64,000 nt of DNA from Bin22 sp965207275 (GTDB lineage Bacteria > Chloroflexota > Dehalococcoidia > Lucifugimonadales > UBA3495): contig CBDBMH010000001.1 in NCBI GenBank assembly GCA_965207275.1, positions 310,001 through 374,000 on the forward strand, read 5' to 3'. Position numbers and translations under genes: made by a program. How positions within the stretch are numbered: the stretch's first letter is position 1; every line of letters begins with the position of its first letter. Below the pieces are notes generated by a model that saw nothing but the letters and a program-made list of their open reading frames with translations, did not search any database and had not been told where the DNA came from. Positions 53,540 to 63,003 of the stretch are shown in pieces.

Positions 53540-55282
53540 ATGACTACACCGGCCAATGGACACATCCACGCGGGAAGCCTGGACCGGCTCCTGGAAAAGG
53601 GTTGCACCCTGGTCACCGGCGGCGGTCACGCCATCGCCGTATTCTGCCACGAGGAGAAGGTCTATGCCGTGGACAACCGCTGTCCCCACATGGGATTTCC
53701 CCTGGACCGGGGCAGCGTCAAGGACGGCATTCTCACCTGCCACTGGCACCACGCCCGGTTCGAACTTTCCAGTGGCGGCACCTTCAACCCCTTCGCCGAC
53801 GATGTTCGCACTTTCCCCGTTGTTGTAATCGACGGCCAAGTCTGGATTGATCCCGTACCGCCACCCCGGGATGAAACCGCCCACTGGAGTCGCCGGCTGG
53901 AAGACGGCATGGAGCATAACCTGAGGCTGGTCATAGCCAAGGCCGCGCTGGGCCTCCAGGCCGCCGGCGCCGACTACCGCCAACCCCTGGAAATTGGCGC
54001 CAGATTCGGCGCCACCTATTCCGCCGCCGGTTGGGGCGCCGCCCTTAGTATGCTGACCTGCACCGCCAACATGCTGCCCCATCTCCACGAGGAAGACCGA
54101 CCCAGGGCTCTGTACCAGGGCCTGCTGCACGTCGCCCGGGAATGTGCCGGCCGAGCCCCCCGATTCACGGTGGATCCACTGCCTACAACCGAGACCCGCC
54201 CGGAGGTTTTCGCCGGCTGGTTCCGCAACTTCATCAACGTGCGCGATGATGAGGGCGCAGAGCGGTGCCTGGTTACCGCCATCGAGTGCGGAGTTTCCCC
54301 TGAAGAAATCGCCGGAATGATTTTCGCCGCCGCCACCGACCACATCTACCTGGACGGCGGCCACGTGGTGGACTTCGCAAACAAGGCCTTTGAAATGCTG
54401 GACCACCTGGGGTGGGAAATGGCGGGCCAGGTGCTGCCCAGCCTGGTGCGCGGCATGGCCAGGGCCCGCCGCAGCCAGGAACTGAGCCGGTGGCGCGACC
54501 CCATAGACCTGGCATCCATGGTGTGGCGGGCGCGGGAGGAACTTCCCGACTTGATGGAACAAGGCCCCGCAAAAACGGGAGGTTGGGAAGGGGCGGATGC
54601 CCTAGCCGACGAAATTCTGAAGGACTCACCGGACGAGATAATCCTTGCCCTGAAACAGGCGGTCATCGACGGCGCCACGCCCCAGCAGGTTGGAGGCGCC
54701 GTCGCCCACGCCGCTTTCCTGCGCATGGCCCGCTTCCATACTTCCAACGAATTCCGCGACTGGGACACGGTGCATAACACGCTGACCGCCGCCAACGCCC
54801 TGCACCAGGCCCTGAAACGAAGTCCCACCCCCGAACTGCTGCGTGGCGTGTTCGACGTGGCCGTCAGCATCTACCTGGACCGGTTCCTTAATATGCCGCC
54901 CCAGCGGCTGCCCGACTTGCTGGCAGGCTCACTTTCCACTGCGGAACAGCTGGACCGCCTGCTGGACCTGGTCAACAGCCGGCAGCAGGTGGAAGAATGC
55001 GCTCAGGTCGTCTCCGGCTACCTGGCCGGCGCCGGTTCCCCGGGCGACCTGAAGGCCGCCATGGGCGCCATGATGCTTCGGGAGGACTCGGACTTCCACT
55101 CATTCCAGATTGTCGATGCGGCCTTCAAGCAGTTCGAAGAGCGGCAGGGCACGGAATCGGGGCGCCACGTCATGATCGGGCTCGCCAGGTTCCTGGCGGC
55201 CCACTCCCCCACCCCCCGCTCCGAGGGCCAGACCTACCAGATAGCCCTGAGGCTTCACCGGGGGGAGGATATGTACCAGTAG
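53540..55282 (+). CDS. Rieske 2Fe-2S domain fused to a large helical domain
   Basis: A 580-residue protein. Residues 10-110 are a Rieske ferredoxin domain: CPHMG (C and H ligands, about residue 48-50) and CHWHHARFELSSGG (about 67-70), with the usual DVRTFPVVVIDGQVWID end. The remaining 460 residues are predominantly helical and contain a repeat-like pattern (ATYSAAGWGAALSMLTCTAN; IFAAATDHIYLDGGHVVDFA; GAVAHAAFLRMARFHTSNEF). I know no name for this part, and the H-x(n)-H positions might bind a second cofactor. It has a good ribosome site (GGAGGG) and lies between the YyaL-like gene and the copper amine oxidase. Confidence 0.8.
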   Translation: MTTPANGHIHAGSLDRLLEKGCTLVTGGGHAIAVFCHEEKVYAVDNRCPHMGFPLDRGSVKDGILTCHWHHARFELSSGGTFNPFADDVRTFPVVVIDGQVWIDPVPPPRDETAHWSRRLEDGMEHNLRLVIAKAALGLQAAGADYRQPLEIGARFGATYSAAGWGAALSMLTCTANMLPHLHEEDRPRALYQGLLHVARECAGRAPRFTVDPLPTTETRPEVFAGWFRNFINVRDDEGAERCLVTAIECGVSPEEIAGMIFAAATDHIYLDGGHVVDFANKAFEMLDHLGWEMAGQVLPSLVRGMARARRSQELSRWRDPIDLASMVWRAREELPDLMEQGPAKTGGWEGADALADEILKDSPDEIILALKQAVIDGATPQQVGGAVAHAAFLRMARFHTSNEFRDWDTVHNTLTAANALHQALKRSPTPELLRGVFDVAVSIYLDRFLNMPPQRLPDLLAGSLSTAEQLDRLLDLVNSRQQVEECAQVVSGYLAGAGSPGDLKAAMGAMMLREDSDFHSFQIVDAAFKQFEERQGTESGRHVMIGLARFLAAHSPTPRSEGQTYQIALRLHRGEDMYQ

Positions 55283-55394
55283 GCGTTTGCACAAGCCGTC
55301 CCTTTATAATAGACCCTTTATCGCTAATGTTACCGTAACCACAACGGGGCGCAGACTGCGCCGGGCAGTCCGGCGGCGCCTTGAGGAGGCAAGT

Positions 55395-57341
55395 ATGGCC
55401 ATACCCGCAGAGAAAGACACCACCACGGCAACTGTCCCTACCGTTGCCCACCCCCTTGATCCCCTTACTTCAGAGGAGATCATCCTGGCCTCCAGCATCC
55501 TTAGATCCCAGCGCCAACTGGGTCCCAGGGTGAGATTTGAGACCATCGTCCTGAAGGAACCGGACAAGAACCAGGTCCGCAGCTTCTGCCAGGGAGACCC
55601 ATTCCCCCGCGAAGCTTTCCTGGTCATTTTGGACAACGACGCCGAGGCCACCTACGAGGCCACTGTCTCCCTGGACGAAAAGGCGGTTACCTCCTGGCAG
55701 CATGTCCCCGGCGTTCAGCCTCGCATAATGTTCGAAGAGTTCGTAGAGTGCGAAAACGCCGTTCGCGCCAGTCCCGAGTTCCACGCCGCCCTGAAGAAAC
55801 GGGGCATCACCGACCCCGACCTGATCATGGTGGATTCCTGGTCGGCGGGCTATTACGGGTTCCCCGACGAGGAGGGACGCCGCCTGGCCATTGCCCGCTG
55901 TTTCCTGCGCACCGGCCCCAACGACAACGGTTACGCCCGCCCCGTGGAGGGACTCAGCGTCGTGATCGACCTGAACAAAATGGAGGTGCTGCGGATTGAC
56001 GACTATGGCGTCGTCCCGCTGCCGCCCAACCCCGGCAACTACGGGGCAGAGTTCGTCAGGGAGTTCCGGCAGGACCTGAAGCCCCTGGAAATCACCCAGC
56101 CCGAGGGGCCCAGCTTTTCCGTGGACGGAAACGCCGTCACCTGGCAGAAATGGCGCCTGCGTGTGGGGTTCACGCCCCGGGAAGGCCTGGTGCTCCACGA
56201 CATCGGCTACCAAGACCAGGGCCGCCTCCGCCCCATCCTTTACCGGGCCGCCCTGTCGGACATGGTTGTCCCCTACGGCGAACCGGGCAAGGACCACTAC
56301 CGCAAGAACGCCTTCGACGCCGGCGAATACGGAATCGGTTCCCTGACCAATTCCCTGATGCTGGGCTGCGACTGCCTGGGAGAAATCTATTACTTCGACG
56401 CCCACTTGAACACGGGCAGCGGCGAGGCCTTCACCATCCCCAATGCCGTTTGCATGCATGAAGAGGACTACGGCATCCTGTGGAAGCACACCGACTGGCG
56501 CACCGGCCACGTTGAGGTGCGCCGCTCGCGCCGGCTGGTAGTATCCAGTGTTGCCACCGTGGGAAACTACGAGTATGGCTTCTTCTGGTACTTCTACCAG
56601 GATGGCTCCATCCAGATGGAGATTAAGCTTACCGGCATAATTAACACCGCTGGCATAGCTGACGGAGAGACTCCAAAGTACGGTACCCTGGTCGCCCCGG
56701 GGCTTAACGCTCACATCCACCAGCACTTCTTCAACTTCCGGCTGGACCTGGACGTGGACGGCGAGAGCAATACCATTTACGAGGTGAACACTGTGGCCGC
56801 GCCCCTGGGCCCGGACAACCCTCATGCCAACGCCTTCTATGCCGAGGCCACGCCGCTGAAGACCGAACTGGAAGCCCAGCGGGTGGTCGACCCGATGAAA
56901 GGGCGCTACTGGGTCGTATCCAACCCGTCCGTCACCAACGCCCTGGGCCGCCCGGTGGGCTACAAGCTGATGCCGGGGGAGAACGTGCTGCCCTTTGCCC
57001 ACCCCAGCGCCAGCATAATGCGCCGGGCCGGGTTCATGGCGAAGCACCTGTGGGTCACCCCCTACACCCAAGATGAAACATCCGCAACCGGACCCTATCC
57101 CAACCAGCACCCCGGCGGAGCCGGCCTGCCGGAGTACACGAAGGATGACCGCAACGTGGAAAACACCGACCTGGTCCTGTGGTACACCCTGGGCTACCAC
57201 CACATCCCGCGTCCGGAAGACTGGCCCATCTCGCCCGTCTCCTACTGTGGGTTCAGCCTGAAGCCGGTGGGCTTTTTCGACACCAACCCGGTGTTGGACG
57301 TCCCGCCCGGCGCCCACCACAACGGCGCTTGCCACGCCTGA
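55395..57341 (+). CDS. Copper amine oxidase (primary-amine oxidase)
   Basis: A 648-residue copper/topaquinone amine oxidase that turns primary amines into aldehydes, NH3 and H2O2. The TPQ precursor is Y392 in TVGNYEYGFFW. The catalytic base is D308 in KNAFDAGEYGIG. The first two copper ligands are H440 and H442 in LNAHIHQHFFNFRLD, and the third is probably in YHHIPRPEDWP. There is no signal peptide, so it is probably cytoplasmic. ATG 55395 has GAGGAGG 6 bases ahead. It follows the Rieske-helical gene after 112 bases on the same strand. Confidence 0.95.
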   Translation: MAIPAEKDTTTATVPTVAHPLDPLTSEEIILASSILRSQRQLGPRVRFETIVLKEPDKNQVRSFCQGDPFPREAFLVILDNDAEATYEATVSLDEKAVTSWQHVPGVQPRIMFEEFVECENAVRASPEFHAALKKRGITDPDLIMVDSWSAGYYGFPDEEGRRLAIARCFLRTGPNDNGYARPVEGLSVVIDLNKMEVLRIDDYGVVPLPPNPGNYGAEFVREFRQDLKPLEITQPEGPSFSVDGNAVTWQKWRLRVGFTPREGLVLHDIGYQDQGRLRPILYRAALSDMVVPYGEPGKDHYRKNAFDAGEYGIGSLTNSLMLGCDCLGEIYYFDAHLNTGSGEAFTIPNAVCMHEEDYGILWKHTDWRTGHVEVRRSRRLVVSSVATVGNYEYGFFWYFYQDGSIQMEIKLTGIINTAGIADGETPKYGTLVAPGLNAHIHQHFFNFRLDLDVDGESNTIYEVNTVAAPLGPDNPHANAFYAEATPLKTELEAQRVVDPMKGRYWVVSNPSVTNALGRPVGYKLMPGENVLPFAHPSASIMRRAGFMAKHLWVTPYTQDETSATGPYPNQHPGGAGLPEYTKDDRNVENTDLVLWYTLGYHHIPRPEDWPISPVSYCGFSLKPVGFFDTNPVLDVPPGAHHNGACHA

Positions 57342-57405
57342 CGGGGCACAAATCGGATCGAAAGGGGATCGCATCAGACCGTCTATCCTGATACCCACGC
57401 TTCCG

Positions 57406-57470
57406 CTCATCCTGAGCTTGTCGAAGGATGCCCCTTAACCAGGGCCTGGTTCGACAAGCTCACCATGAAC
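57406..57470. repeat. Family B repeat, compact inverted pair
   Basis: CTCATCCTGAGCTTGTCGAA followed by GGA faces GGTTCGACAAGCTCACCATG then AAC, with about 20 bases between. It can fold as a long hairpin directly upstream of the next gene. Confidence 0.6.
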
Positions 57471-57530
57471 GGTTCCCGTCAGTTTGCCTTGCATAGGGAC
57501 CAGGCTGGAGCTGGAAATGGAAGGCCTTCT

Positions 57531-58235
57531 GTGAAAATCGCCACCTGGAACGTGGAATGGGCCACGCCCCGCTCTCGGCGCACTCCCGAAATCCTGCGCC
57601 GTCTTGCGGACCTGGGATCGGAAATCATCTGTCTTACCGAGACCGACAAGGACCTTTTGGCCACCGAAGGCCATACCATCACCGCCAGACCCGACTACGG
57701 CTACGGCTGGCAGCAAACCCGCCGGAAGGCGCTGCTCTGGTCGAAGAGCCCTTGGGAAGACGTTGATGACGCGGGGCATGAAGCCATGCCCCCGGGAAGG
57801 TTCATATCAGGCGTGACGCAAACGCCGCTGGGTAAAGTTACCGTCATCGGCATCTGCATCCCGTGGTCCGGCAGCAGGACCGAGGCCAGGCGCGGGCCTG
57901 ATCGGAAAAGGCCGTGGGAAGACCACAAGCAATACCTGGAATATCTCACCCAGCTACTTAACCGACATCCCGCCCGCCGCCTGGTTGTCATGGGCGACTT
58001 CAATCAGATCGTCGGTACCGGGAGTCGGGCGCCCAGGGTTCTCCAAACGGCGCTCAGGGAAGCCTTTCCACCGCGCCTGGCAATAGCAACGTCAAACCTG
58101 GCCCTGTCGCAGCGCAAAAGCATTGACCACATCGCCTTGAGCCAAGACCTGGCGACGGAACGCGTGGGTATCATCAGCAACATCCACGAGGGCGGCAAGC
58201 TCTCCGATCACTTTGGCGTCTACGTCGACCTATAG
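57531..58235 (+). CDS. Endonuclease/exonuclease/phosphatase-family protein
   Basis: A 234-residue EEP-superfamily hydrolase: VKIATWNVEWATPRSRRTPE (metal Asn), IICLTETDKDLL (metal Glu), VVMGDFNQIVGTG (Asp and Asn pair) and KLSDHFGVYVDL (the closing Asp-His). It lacks extra domains, so it may be a nuclease or a phosphodiesterase, with unknown substrate. GTG 57531 has GGAAGG 6 bases ahead. A longer frame starts inside the family B repeat and is rejected. Confidence 0.85.
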   Translation: MKIATWNVEWATPRSRRTPEILRRLADLGSEIICLTETDKDLLATEGHTITARPDYGYGWQQTRRKALLWSKSPWEDVDDAGHEAMPPGRFISGVTQTPLGKVTVIGICIPWSGSRTEARRGPDRKRPWEDHKQYLEYLTQLLNRHPARRLVVMGDFNQIVGTGSRAPRVLQTALREAFPPRLAIATSNLALSQRKSIDHIALSQDLATERVGIISNIHEGGKLSDHFGVYVDL

Positions 58236-58376
58236 CTCCGGGCCAGCGCCAGCGCGGAGCGGCCCCACTTCTTTCTGCCAGGCACCGTTTCCATTGGCCC
58301 CGCCCAAACAATGGGAAACCTGACCCGCAAGACCTATGCAAGCGTGCCGCCCGGATGTCAAGATAGGCGCCAACTC

Positions 58377-58931
58377 ATGGTGCGCAAGTTTGACATACGC
58401 CGGCCGGCGCTGGGCTTGACGCAACGACGGCAATTGATCGACAGGAAGTTCCGGCAAAACTGGCGGAGCTACCTGTTCCAGAGTGCGCTGACTATGCTGG
58501 CCCTGCTGGTTATCCTGCTGGTAATCGACGTCGTCCTCCAGGCTGCTATCGTCGTCGCCATCGCGTCCACCGCCTTCATCGTTTTCGTCGCCCCCCACAG
58601 CAACGCCGCCAGCCCCCGCCGGGTAGTTGGCGGTCATTTGGTCTCCGTAGTCGTCGGCACCTTCTTCTCCATGACCTTCCTGGCGCCCGAACTGGGCGAT
58701 CTGGTCTCCACATCCCAGTCCATCCGCGACCTGTTTGCCGTCTTGTCCGTCGGCCTGAGCATGTTATTCATGGCCGTGACCAACACCGAGCATCCTCCGG
58801 CGGCCGGCACCGCCCTGGGCCTGGTGATAACCGGCTGGACGCCGTCTGCCGTTTTGTTCGTCGTCGTGGGGACGTTAACCCTGTCGGTCATTCACATGCT
58901 CCTGCGGCCTTACCTGAAGAACCTGCTTTAG
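58377..58931 (+). CDS. HPP-family membrane protein
   Basis: A protein of about 184 residues with four hydrophobic helices and the family hallmark TNTEHPPAAGTALGLVITGW. A basic N-terminus (RKFDIRRPALGLTQRRQLID) precedes the first helix. HPP proteins are four-helix inner-membrane proteins, and some plant and cyanobacterial members move nitrite. The start is uncertain: ATG 58377 is used, and ATG 58311 is possible. Confidence 0.78.
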   Translation: MVRKFDIRRPALGLTQRRQLIDRKFRQNWRSYLFQSALTMLALLVILLVIDVVLQAAIVVAIASTAFIVFVAPHSNAASPRRVVGGHLVSVVVGTFFSMTFLAPELGDLVSTSQSIRDLFAVLSVGLSMLFMAVTNTEHPPAAGTALGLVITGWTPSAVLFVVVGTLTLSVIHMLLRPYLKNLL

Positions 58932-59040
58932 CCTCCGCCTTGTCCGTCGTCTGGAGCCGGGGTATCATACCCACTATCCTGAAGGCGACCCGTATCGCCC
59001 CAATTTCCGGCGGTTCCGGCGCCAAGCCGCGAGGGTGGCT

Positions 59041-60639
59041 ATGCCAAGAAAAAGCTTCTGGGCCTGGGGTATGGAGGCCGACGAACCCACGGAGGCCCAG
59101 CGCCGGGAACTGGCCGCCCTCCTGTCCGCCAAATACGGTGTCTCCATCGACGTACCGTCCGTACCTCGTAGTGACGACCTGGACCTGCGTCCCCCCCGCA
59201 TCGACATCCCCGGCCCCCTGGCGTCCATCTGCTCCACCGACACCCACGAACGGGCCGTCCACACCTACGGCCGCAACTTCGAGGACCGGATCCGCGCCTT
59301 CAATCTCAAATTCCCCAACCCGCCCGACGTGGTTGCATATCCCGACGATGAAGATGGCGTGGTGGCCCTTTTGGACTGGTGCTCCGGCCGGGGCTACGCC
59401 GCCATCCCCTACGGCGGTGGCAGCTCCGTTGTGGGAGGCGTTGAACCCCCTGAAGATTACGACGGCATCGTATCCATCGACCTGGGCAGGCTGGACCGGG
59501 TGCTGGAACTGGACGAGGTTTCCCGGGCCGCCCGCATCCAGGCCGGCGTGCTGGGCCCCGCCCTGGAGGAACAGCTTCGACCCAGTGGCTTCACCCTGCG
59601 CCATTTTCCCCAGAGCTTCGAGTTTTCCTCCCTGGGAGGCTGGATAGCCACCCGGTCCGGCGGCCACTATGCCACCAACCAGACCCACATTGACGATTTC
59701 GTCGAGTCGGTACGCATGGTTACCCCCCAGGGAATCTGGGAGTCCCGCCGCCTGCCCGGCAGCGGCGCCGGCCCCAGCCCCGACCGCCTGGTGCTGGGCA
59801 GCGAGGGATCCCTGGGCATCATCACCGAGGCATGGATGCGTATCCAGGCCCGTCCCCGCTTCCGGGCCTCCGCCGCCGTCACCTTCCCAACCTTCCAGGC
59901 CGGCGGCGAGGCGGTGCGCCAGATTGTCCAGACCAAGCTCTGGCCGGCAAACTGCCGCCTGCTCGACCCAGGCGAGGCGCAGGATGCCCTGGGGTCTGAC
60001 GGTACCCGTGCGATCCTGGTGCTGGGCTTCGAGTCCGGCGAACTCCCCCAGGACGAGCAGATGCGCCAGGTTATCGCCATTGCCCGGGACTGCGGCGGTT
60101 CCGTAAATGAAGACCAGATAAGAATCATCGACGGCAGCAGCGAGGAGGCCCGCCGTCCCGAGGCGGTGGGAGCCTGGCGCAACGCCTTCATCAACGCCCC
60201 CTACCAGCGCAACGCCTCCATGGGCCTGGGCCTGGTGGCCGAGACCCTGGAGACGTCCATAACCTGGGACCGGTGGCGCGAAATGGACGGCGCGGTGCGG
60301 AACGCCCTGCAGGACGCCCTGGACCGGGTGTGCGGTGGTGGCCGGGTAACCTGCCGCTTCACCCACGTCTATCCCGACGGGCCGGCCCCCTACTTCACCT
60401 TCGAGGGCATGGGGCGGCCCGGTGCCGAGATAGAAATGCACGCCGAGATCAAGCTCCTCGCCTCCGACGCCATCATCGCCGCGGGCGGCACCATCACTCA
60501 CCACCACGCCGTGGGCCGGGTCCACCGTCCCTGGTACGACCAACAGCGCCCCGACCCCTTCGCCGCCGCCCTGCGCGCCGCCAAGTCCGCCGTGGACCCC
60601 AACTGGGTGCTGAACCCAGGGATTTTGGTTGATAGGTAG
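59041..60639 (+). CDS. FAD-binding oxidase, alkyl-DHAP-synthase-like
   Basis: A 532-residue flavoenzyme of the VAO/FAD-linked oxidase family. Motifs match alkyldihydroxyacetonephosphate synthase: PDVVAYPDDEDGVVALLDWC, PYGGGSSVVGGVE, QAGVLGPALEEQLRPSGFTL, RSGGHYATNQTHIDDFVESV and, near residue 487, GTITHHHAVGR. That enzyme swaps the acyl chain of acyl-DHAP for a fatty alcohol, giving the ether bond of ether lipids. A related FAD-linked oxidase acting on D-lactate-type substrates is an alternative. GAGGG lies just ahead of ATG 59041. It is followed by the GatC-like/amidase pair after about 100 bases. Confidence 0.85.
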   Translation: MPRKSFWAWGMEADEPTEAQRRELAALLSAKYGVSIDVPSVPRSDDLDLRPPRIDIPGPLASICSTDTHERAVHTYGRNFEDRIRAFNLKFPNPPDVVAYPDDEDGVVALLDWCSGRGYAAIPYGGGSSVVGGVEPPEDYDGIVSIDLGRLDRVLELDEVSRAARIQAGVLGPALEEQLRPSGFTLRHFPQSFEFSSLGGWIATRSGGHYATNQTHIDDFVESVRMVTPQGIWESRRLPGSGAGPSPDRLVLGSEGSLGIITEAWMRIQARPRFRASAAVTFPTFQAGGEAVRQIVQTKLWPANCRLLDPGEAQDALGSDGTRAILVLGFESGELPQDEQMRQVIAIARDCGGSVNEDQIRIIDGSSEEARRPEAVGAWRNAFINAPYQRNASMGLGLVAETLETSITWDRWREMDGAVRNALQDALDRVCGGGRVTCRFTHVYPDGPAPYFTFEGMGRPGAEIEMHAEIKLLASDAIIAAGGTITHHHAVGRVHRPWYDQQRPDPFAAALRAAKSAVDPNWVLNPGILVDR

Positions 60640-60743
60640 GGGCACAGGTTTGGAAGGCGGTGAGTTAGTCCCCTCCCCCGTCAAGGAGGAGGGGAACAAA
60701 TCGTTCGGAATCTCCAACTACAATCTTGCATAAAGGAGGCCAA

Positions 60744-60944
60744 ATGGGTATTTCCAAGGAGACCATGCAAGCCATCATCCGCGAGTATGGAGGCTTCGAG
60801 CTTTCCGACGAGGAACTGGACCTGGTGCGACCCGAAGTGGACGGCTACCTGGAAGCCATGGCCGGCATTGCCGACCTGGACCTGGCTGACGTGATGTCCA
60901 GCCGCCTGCTCCGCGTCGCCGAAGGAGGTGCCGAAGATGCCTAA
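60744..60944 (+). CDS. Small GatC/AtzG-like partner of the amidase
   Basis: A 66-residue protein (MGISKETMQAIIREYGGFEL, then LSDEELDLVRPEVDGYLEAM) whose helical pattern and length resemble GatC and AtzG, small helical partners that wrap around amidase subunits. AAGGAGG lies 5 bases ahead of ATG 60744. Its last 8 bases overlap the amidase start at 60937, indicating translational coupling. The family link is inferred from pattern and context. Confidence 0.6.
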   Translation: MGISKETMQAIIREYGGFELSDEELDLVRPEVDGYLEAMAGIADLDLADVMSSRLLRVAEGGAEDA

Positions 60945-62358
60945 TGACACCCTCCTGGACCTGACCATTTCCGAACTGGCCCCACGCATAGCGGCGCGGG
61001 AAGTCTCCCCCGTAGAACTCACCGAGGCAGCCCTGGCCCGGGCCGACCGCCTGCAGCCCAGGCTCAACTCCTTCATCACCCTGCTCCACGACCGGGCCCT
61101 GGAACGCGCCCGGGAACTGGAGGCGGAATTGGCCGAAGGCAAGTACCGCGGACCCCTGCACGGCATCCCCATCGGCATCAAGGACAATCTTGCCACCCGA
61201 GGCATACGTTCCACCGTTGGTTCCCTGGTCCTGACCGACAACGTCCCGGACGAGGATGCCCGGGTCGTCACCCTCTGCGAAGAGGCCGGGGCCATAATGG
61301 TGGGCAAGGAAAACCTGGAGGAGTTCGCCGCCGGCGCAACCTCCAACAATCCCCACTACGGCGCCGTCCACAACCCCTGGAACCTGGACCACATCCCCGG
61401 GGGATCCAGCGGCGGTGGCGGGGCCAACGTGGCCGCCGGCGTAACCTTCGCGTCCCTGGGCACCGACCTGGGAGGTTCGGTAAGGCTGCCCGGCGCCTTC
61501 TGCGGGGTGGTGGGCCTGAAGCAGACCTTCGGCCGCGTCAGCCAGCGGGGTCTGATGGTAACCAGCTTCAACGGCGACCACATCGGCCCCATGACCCGCT
61601 CCGTGGCCGACAGCGCCCTGGTCCTGCAGGCCATCGCCGGATACGATCCCCTGGACCCCAGCACCGTCCCGGTACCGGTGCCGGATTACTCCGAGGGACT
61701 GGGCGGCGACCTGTCCGGCCTGACCGCCGGCATTCCTTCCAACTACTTTTTCGATGAATTGGACGCGGAAGTGGAGACCAGCGTCCGAAACGCCATCGCC
61801 GCCCTACAGGAGTTGGGCGTAAAGGTGGCGGATGTCAACCTGCCCACCATGGAGCACGTGGGGGCGCTCCGGGCCGCCAGCCTGTCCGACGGGGTGGTAA
61901 CCCACGAGCCCTACCTGACCAGCGACCGGGACAAGTACGGACCCAACGTGATCTACCGTACGCTGGCCGGCCAGTTTGTCCTGGGCCGCGACTACTCCAG
62001 GGCCATGAAGGTGCAGCGCCTGATCAAGGAGGAGTACGCCCGGGTCCTGCAGGGAGTGGACTTTCTGGTGACGCCCACTGCACCGGTGCCCGCCCCGCGC
62101 ATTGATGCGGTGGACATTGAATTGGGCGGCGAAACCCACCGCGTCCGTGGCCCCGGTTCCGGGTTCATCTCCCGCAACACCAGCCCCATGAACGGCAACG
62201 GCCTGCCGTCCATCACCGTGCCCTGCGGGTTCAGCGACGGCGGTCTTCCCATTGGCGTCCAGTTCATCGGCCGCCCCTTCGAAGAAGGCCTGCTGTTCCA
62301 GGTGGCCTCGGGCTACGAACAGGTCTCCCCCAGCAAGGGGATACGGCCCCAGGTTTAG
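60937..62358 (+). CDS. Amidase-signature hydrolase
   Basis: A 473-residue amidase with the Ser-cisSer-Lys triad: K82 in GIPIGIKDNLATRG, S158 in PGGSSGGGGANVAAG and S181 in GTDLGGSVRLPGAFCG. It hydrolyses an amide (indole-acetamide, biuret-like or aryl amides are common) or, if paired as GatCA, would act on misacylated tRNA. No gatB is present, so a catabolic amidase is more likely. GAAGGAGG lies about 8 bases ahead of ATG 60937. Confidence 0.9.
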   Translation: MPNDTLLDLTISELAPRIAAREVSPVELTEAALARADRLQPRLNSFITLLHDRALERARELEAELAEGKYRGPLHGIPIGIKDNLATRGIRSTVGSLVLTDNVPDEDARVVTLCEEAGAIMVGKENLEEFAAGATSNNPHYGAVHNPWNLDHIPGGSSGGGGANVAAGVTFASLGTDLGGSVRLPGAFCGVVGLKQTFGRVSQRGLMVTSFNGDHIGPMTRSVADSALVLQAIAGYDPLDPSTVPVPVPDYSEGLGGDLSGLTAGIPSNYFFDELDAEVETSVRNAIAALQELGVKVADVNLPTMEHVGALRAASLSDGVVTHEPYLTSDRDKYGPNVIYRTLAGQFVLGRDYSRAMKVQRLIKEEYARVLQGVDFLVTPTAPVPAPRIDAVDIELGGETHRVRGPGSGFISRNTSPMNGNGLPSITVPCGFSDGGLPIGVQFIGRPFEEGLLFQVASGYEQVSPSKGIRPQV

Positions 62359-62494
62359 CCCCAGCGTTTTTGCGTGGTCAGAACAGAGTAGGGGCGGGAT
62401 TGAAACCCGCCTCTGCAACTTTCTTAAAGCCTCTCCCAATCGGATACCATTCGAGCCACGCACACCAACCGGAAGGCGCCCGGCCGCCTGTCCT

Positions 62495-62797
62495 TCACGA
62501 CTCCAGCTTCAGAAGAATCGGTCGAATCTTCGTATTCCAGTAGTCATCATCGCCCGCCTGCCGCAGTTCCTCCACCAGTTGCGCCATGTCCTCCCCCACG
62601 GTCTCGCCCAACTGGGCAGCGGTGCGGTCGCCGGCCAGCACAGTCACCGCCTCCCTCAACCTCATCACATACTCTGCCACTTCAAGGGCCGCCCGGTCCG
62701 AGGCGGAGCGGGTCTGCAGGGCCTCCAGCTTTTCCAGCCACTCCAGCCCCCTTTCAGCATCTTCAAACATATCATCCAGGGCATTAATCGTCGTCAA
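62495..62797 (-). CDS. Small helical hypothetical protein
   Basis: A 100-residue, largely helical acidic protein (DDMFEDAERGLEWLEKLEAL, then EVAEYVMRLREAVTVL) ending YWNTKIRPILLKLES. No family is recognised. A TTG at 62797 has GGAGG 7 bases ahead, and one at 62803 is too close to it. It is convergent with the amidase gene. Confidence 0.55.
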   Translation of the reverse strand: MTTINALDDMFEDAERGLEWLEKLEALQTRSASDRAALEVAEYVMRLREAVTVLAGDRTAAQLGETVGEDMAQLVEELRQAGDDDYWNTKIRPILLKLES

Positions 62798-63003
62798 GGC
62801 CAAACCTCCGTATTCATCGCCCGGTCAGTCGAGTTGGGCGGCACAACAGGGAGCGGATTCCACCCCGCCGAGGCGCCCCAACGCGCCCATTTCTTATGCA
62901 TAACGATGTAAGTATACATCCCTCCCTCAGCAAAGGTATGATGCCAGTCTGCCGGTCCAAGGCAATCGCGCCTTAAATGGAGGCTGATACTTGGAACAGC
63001 GGC

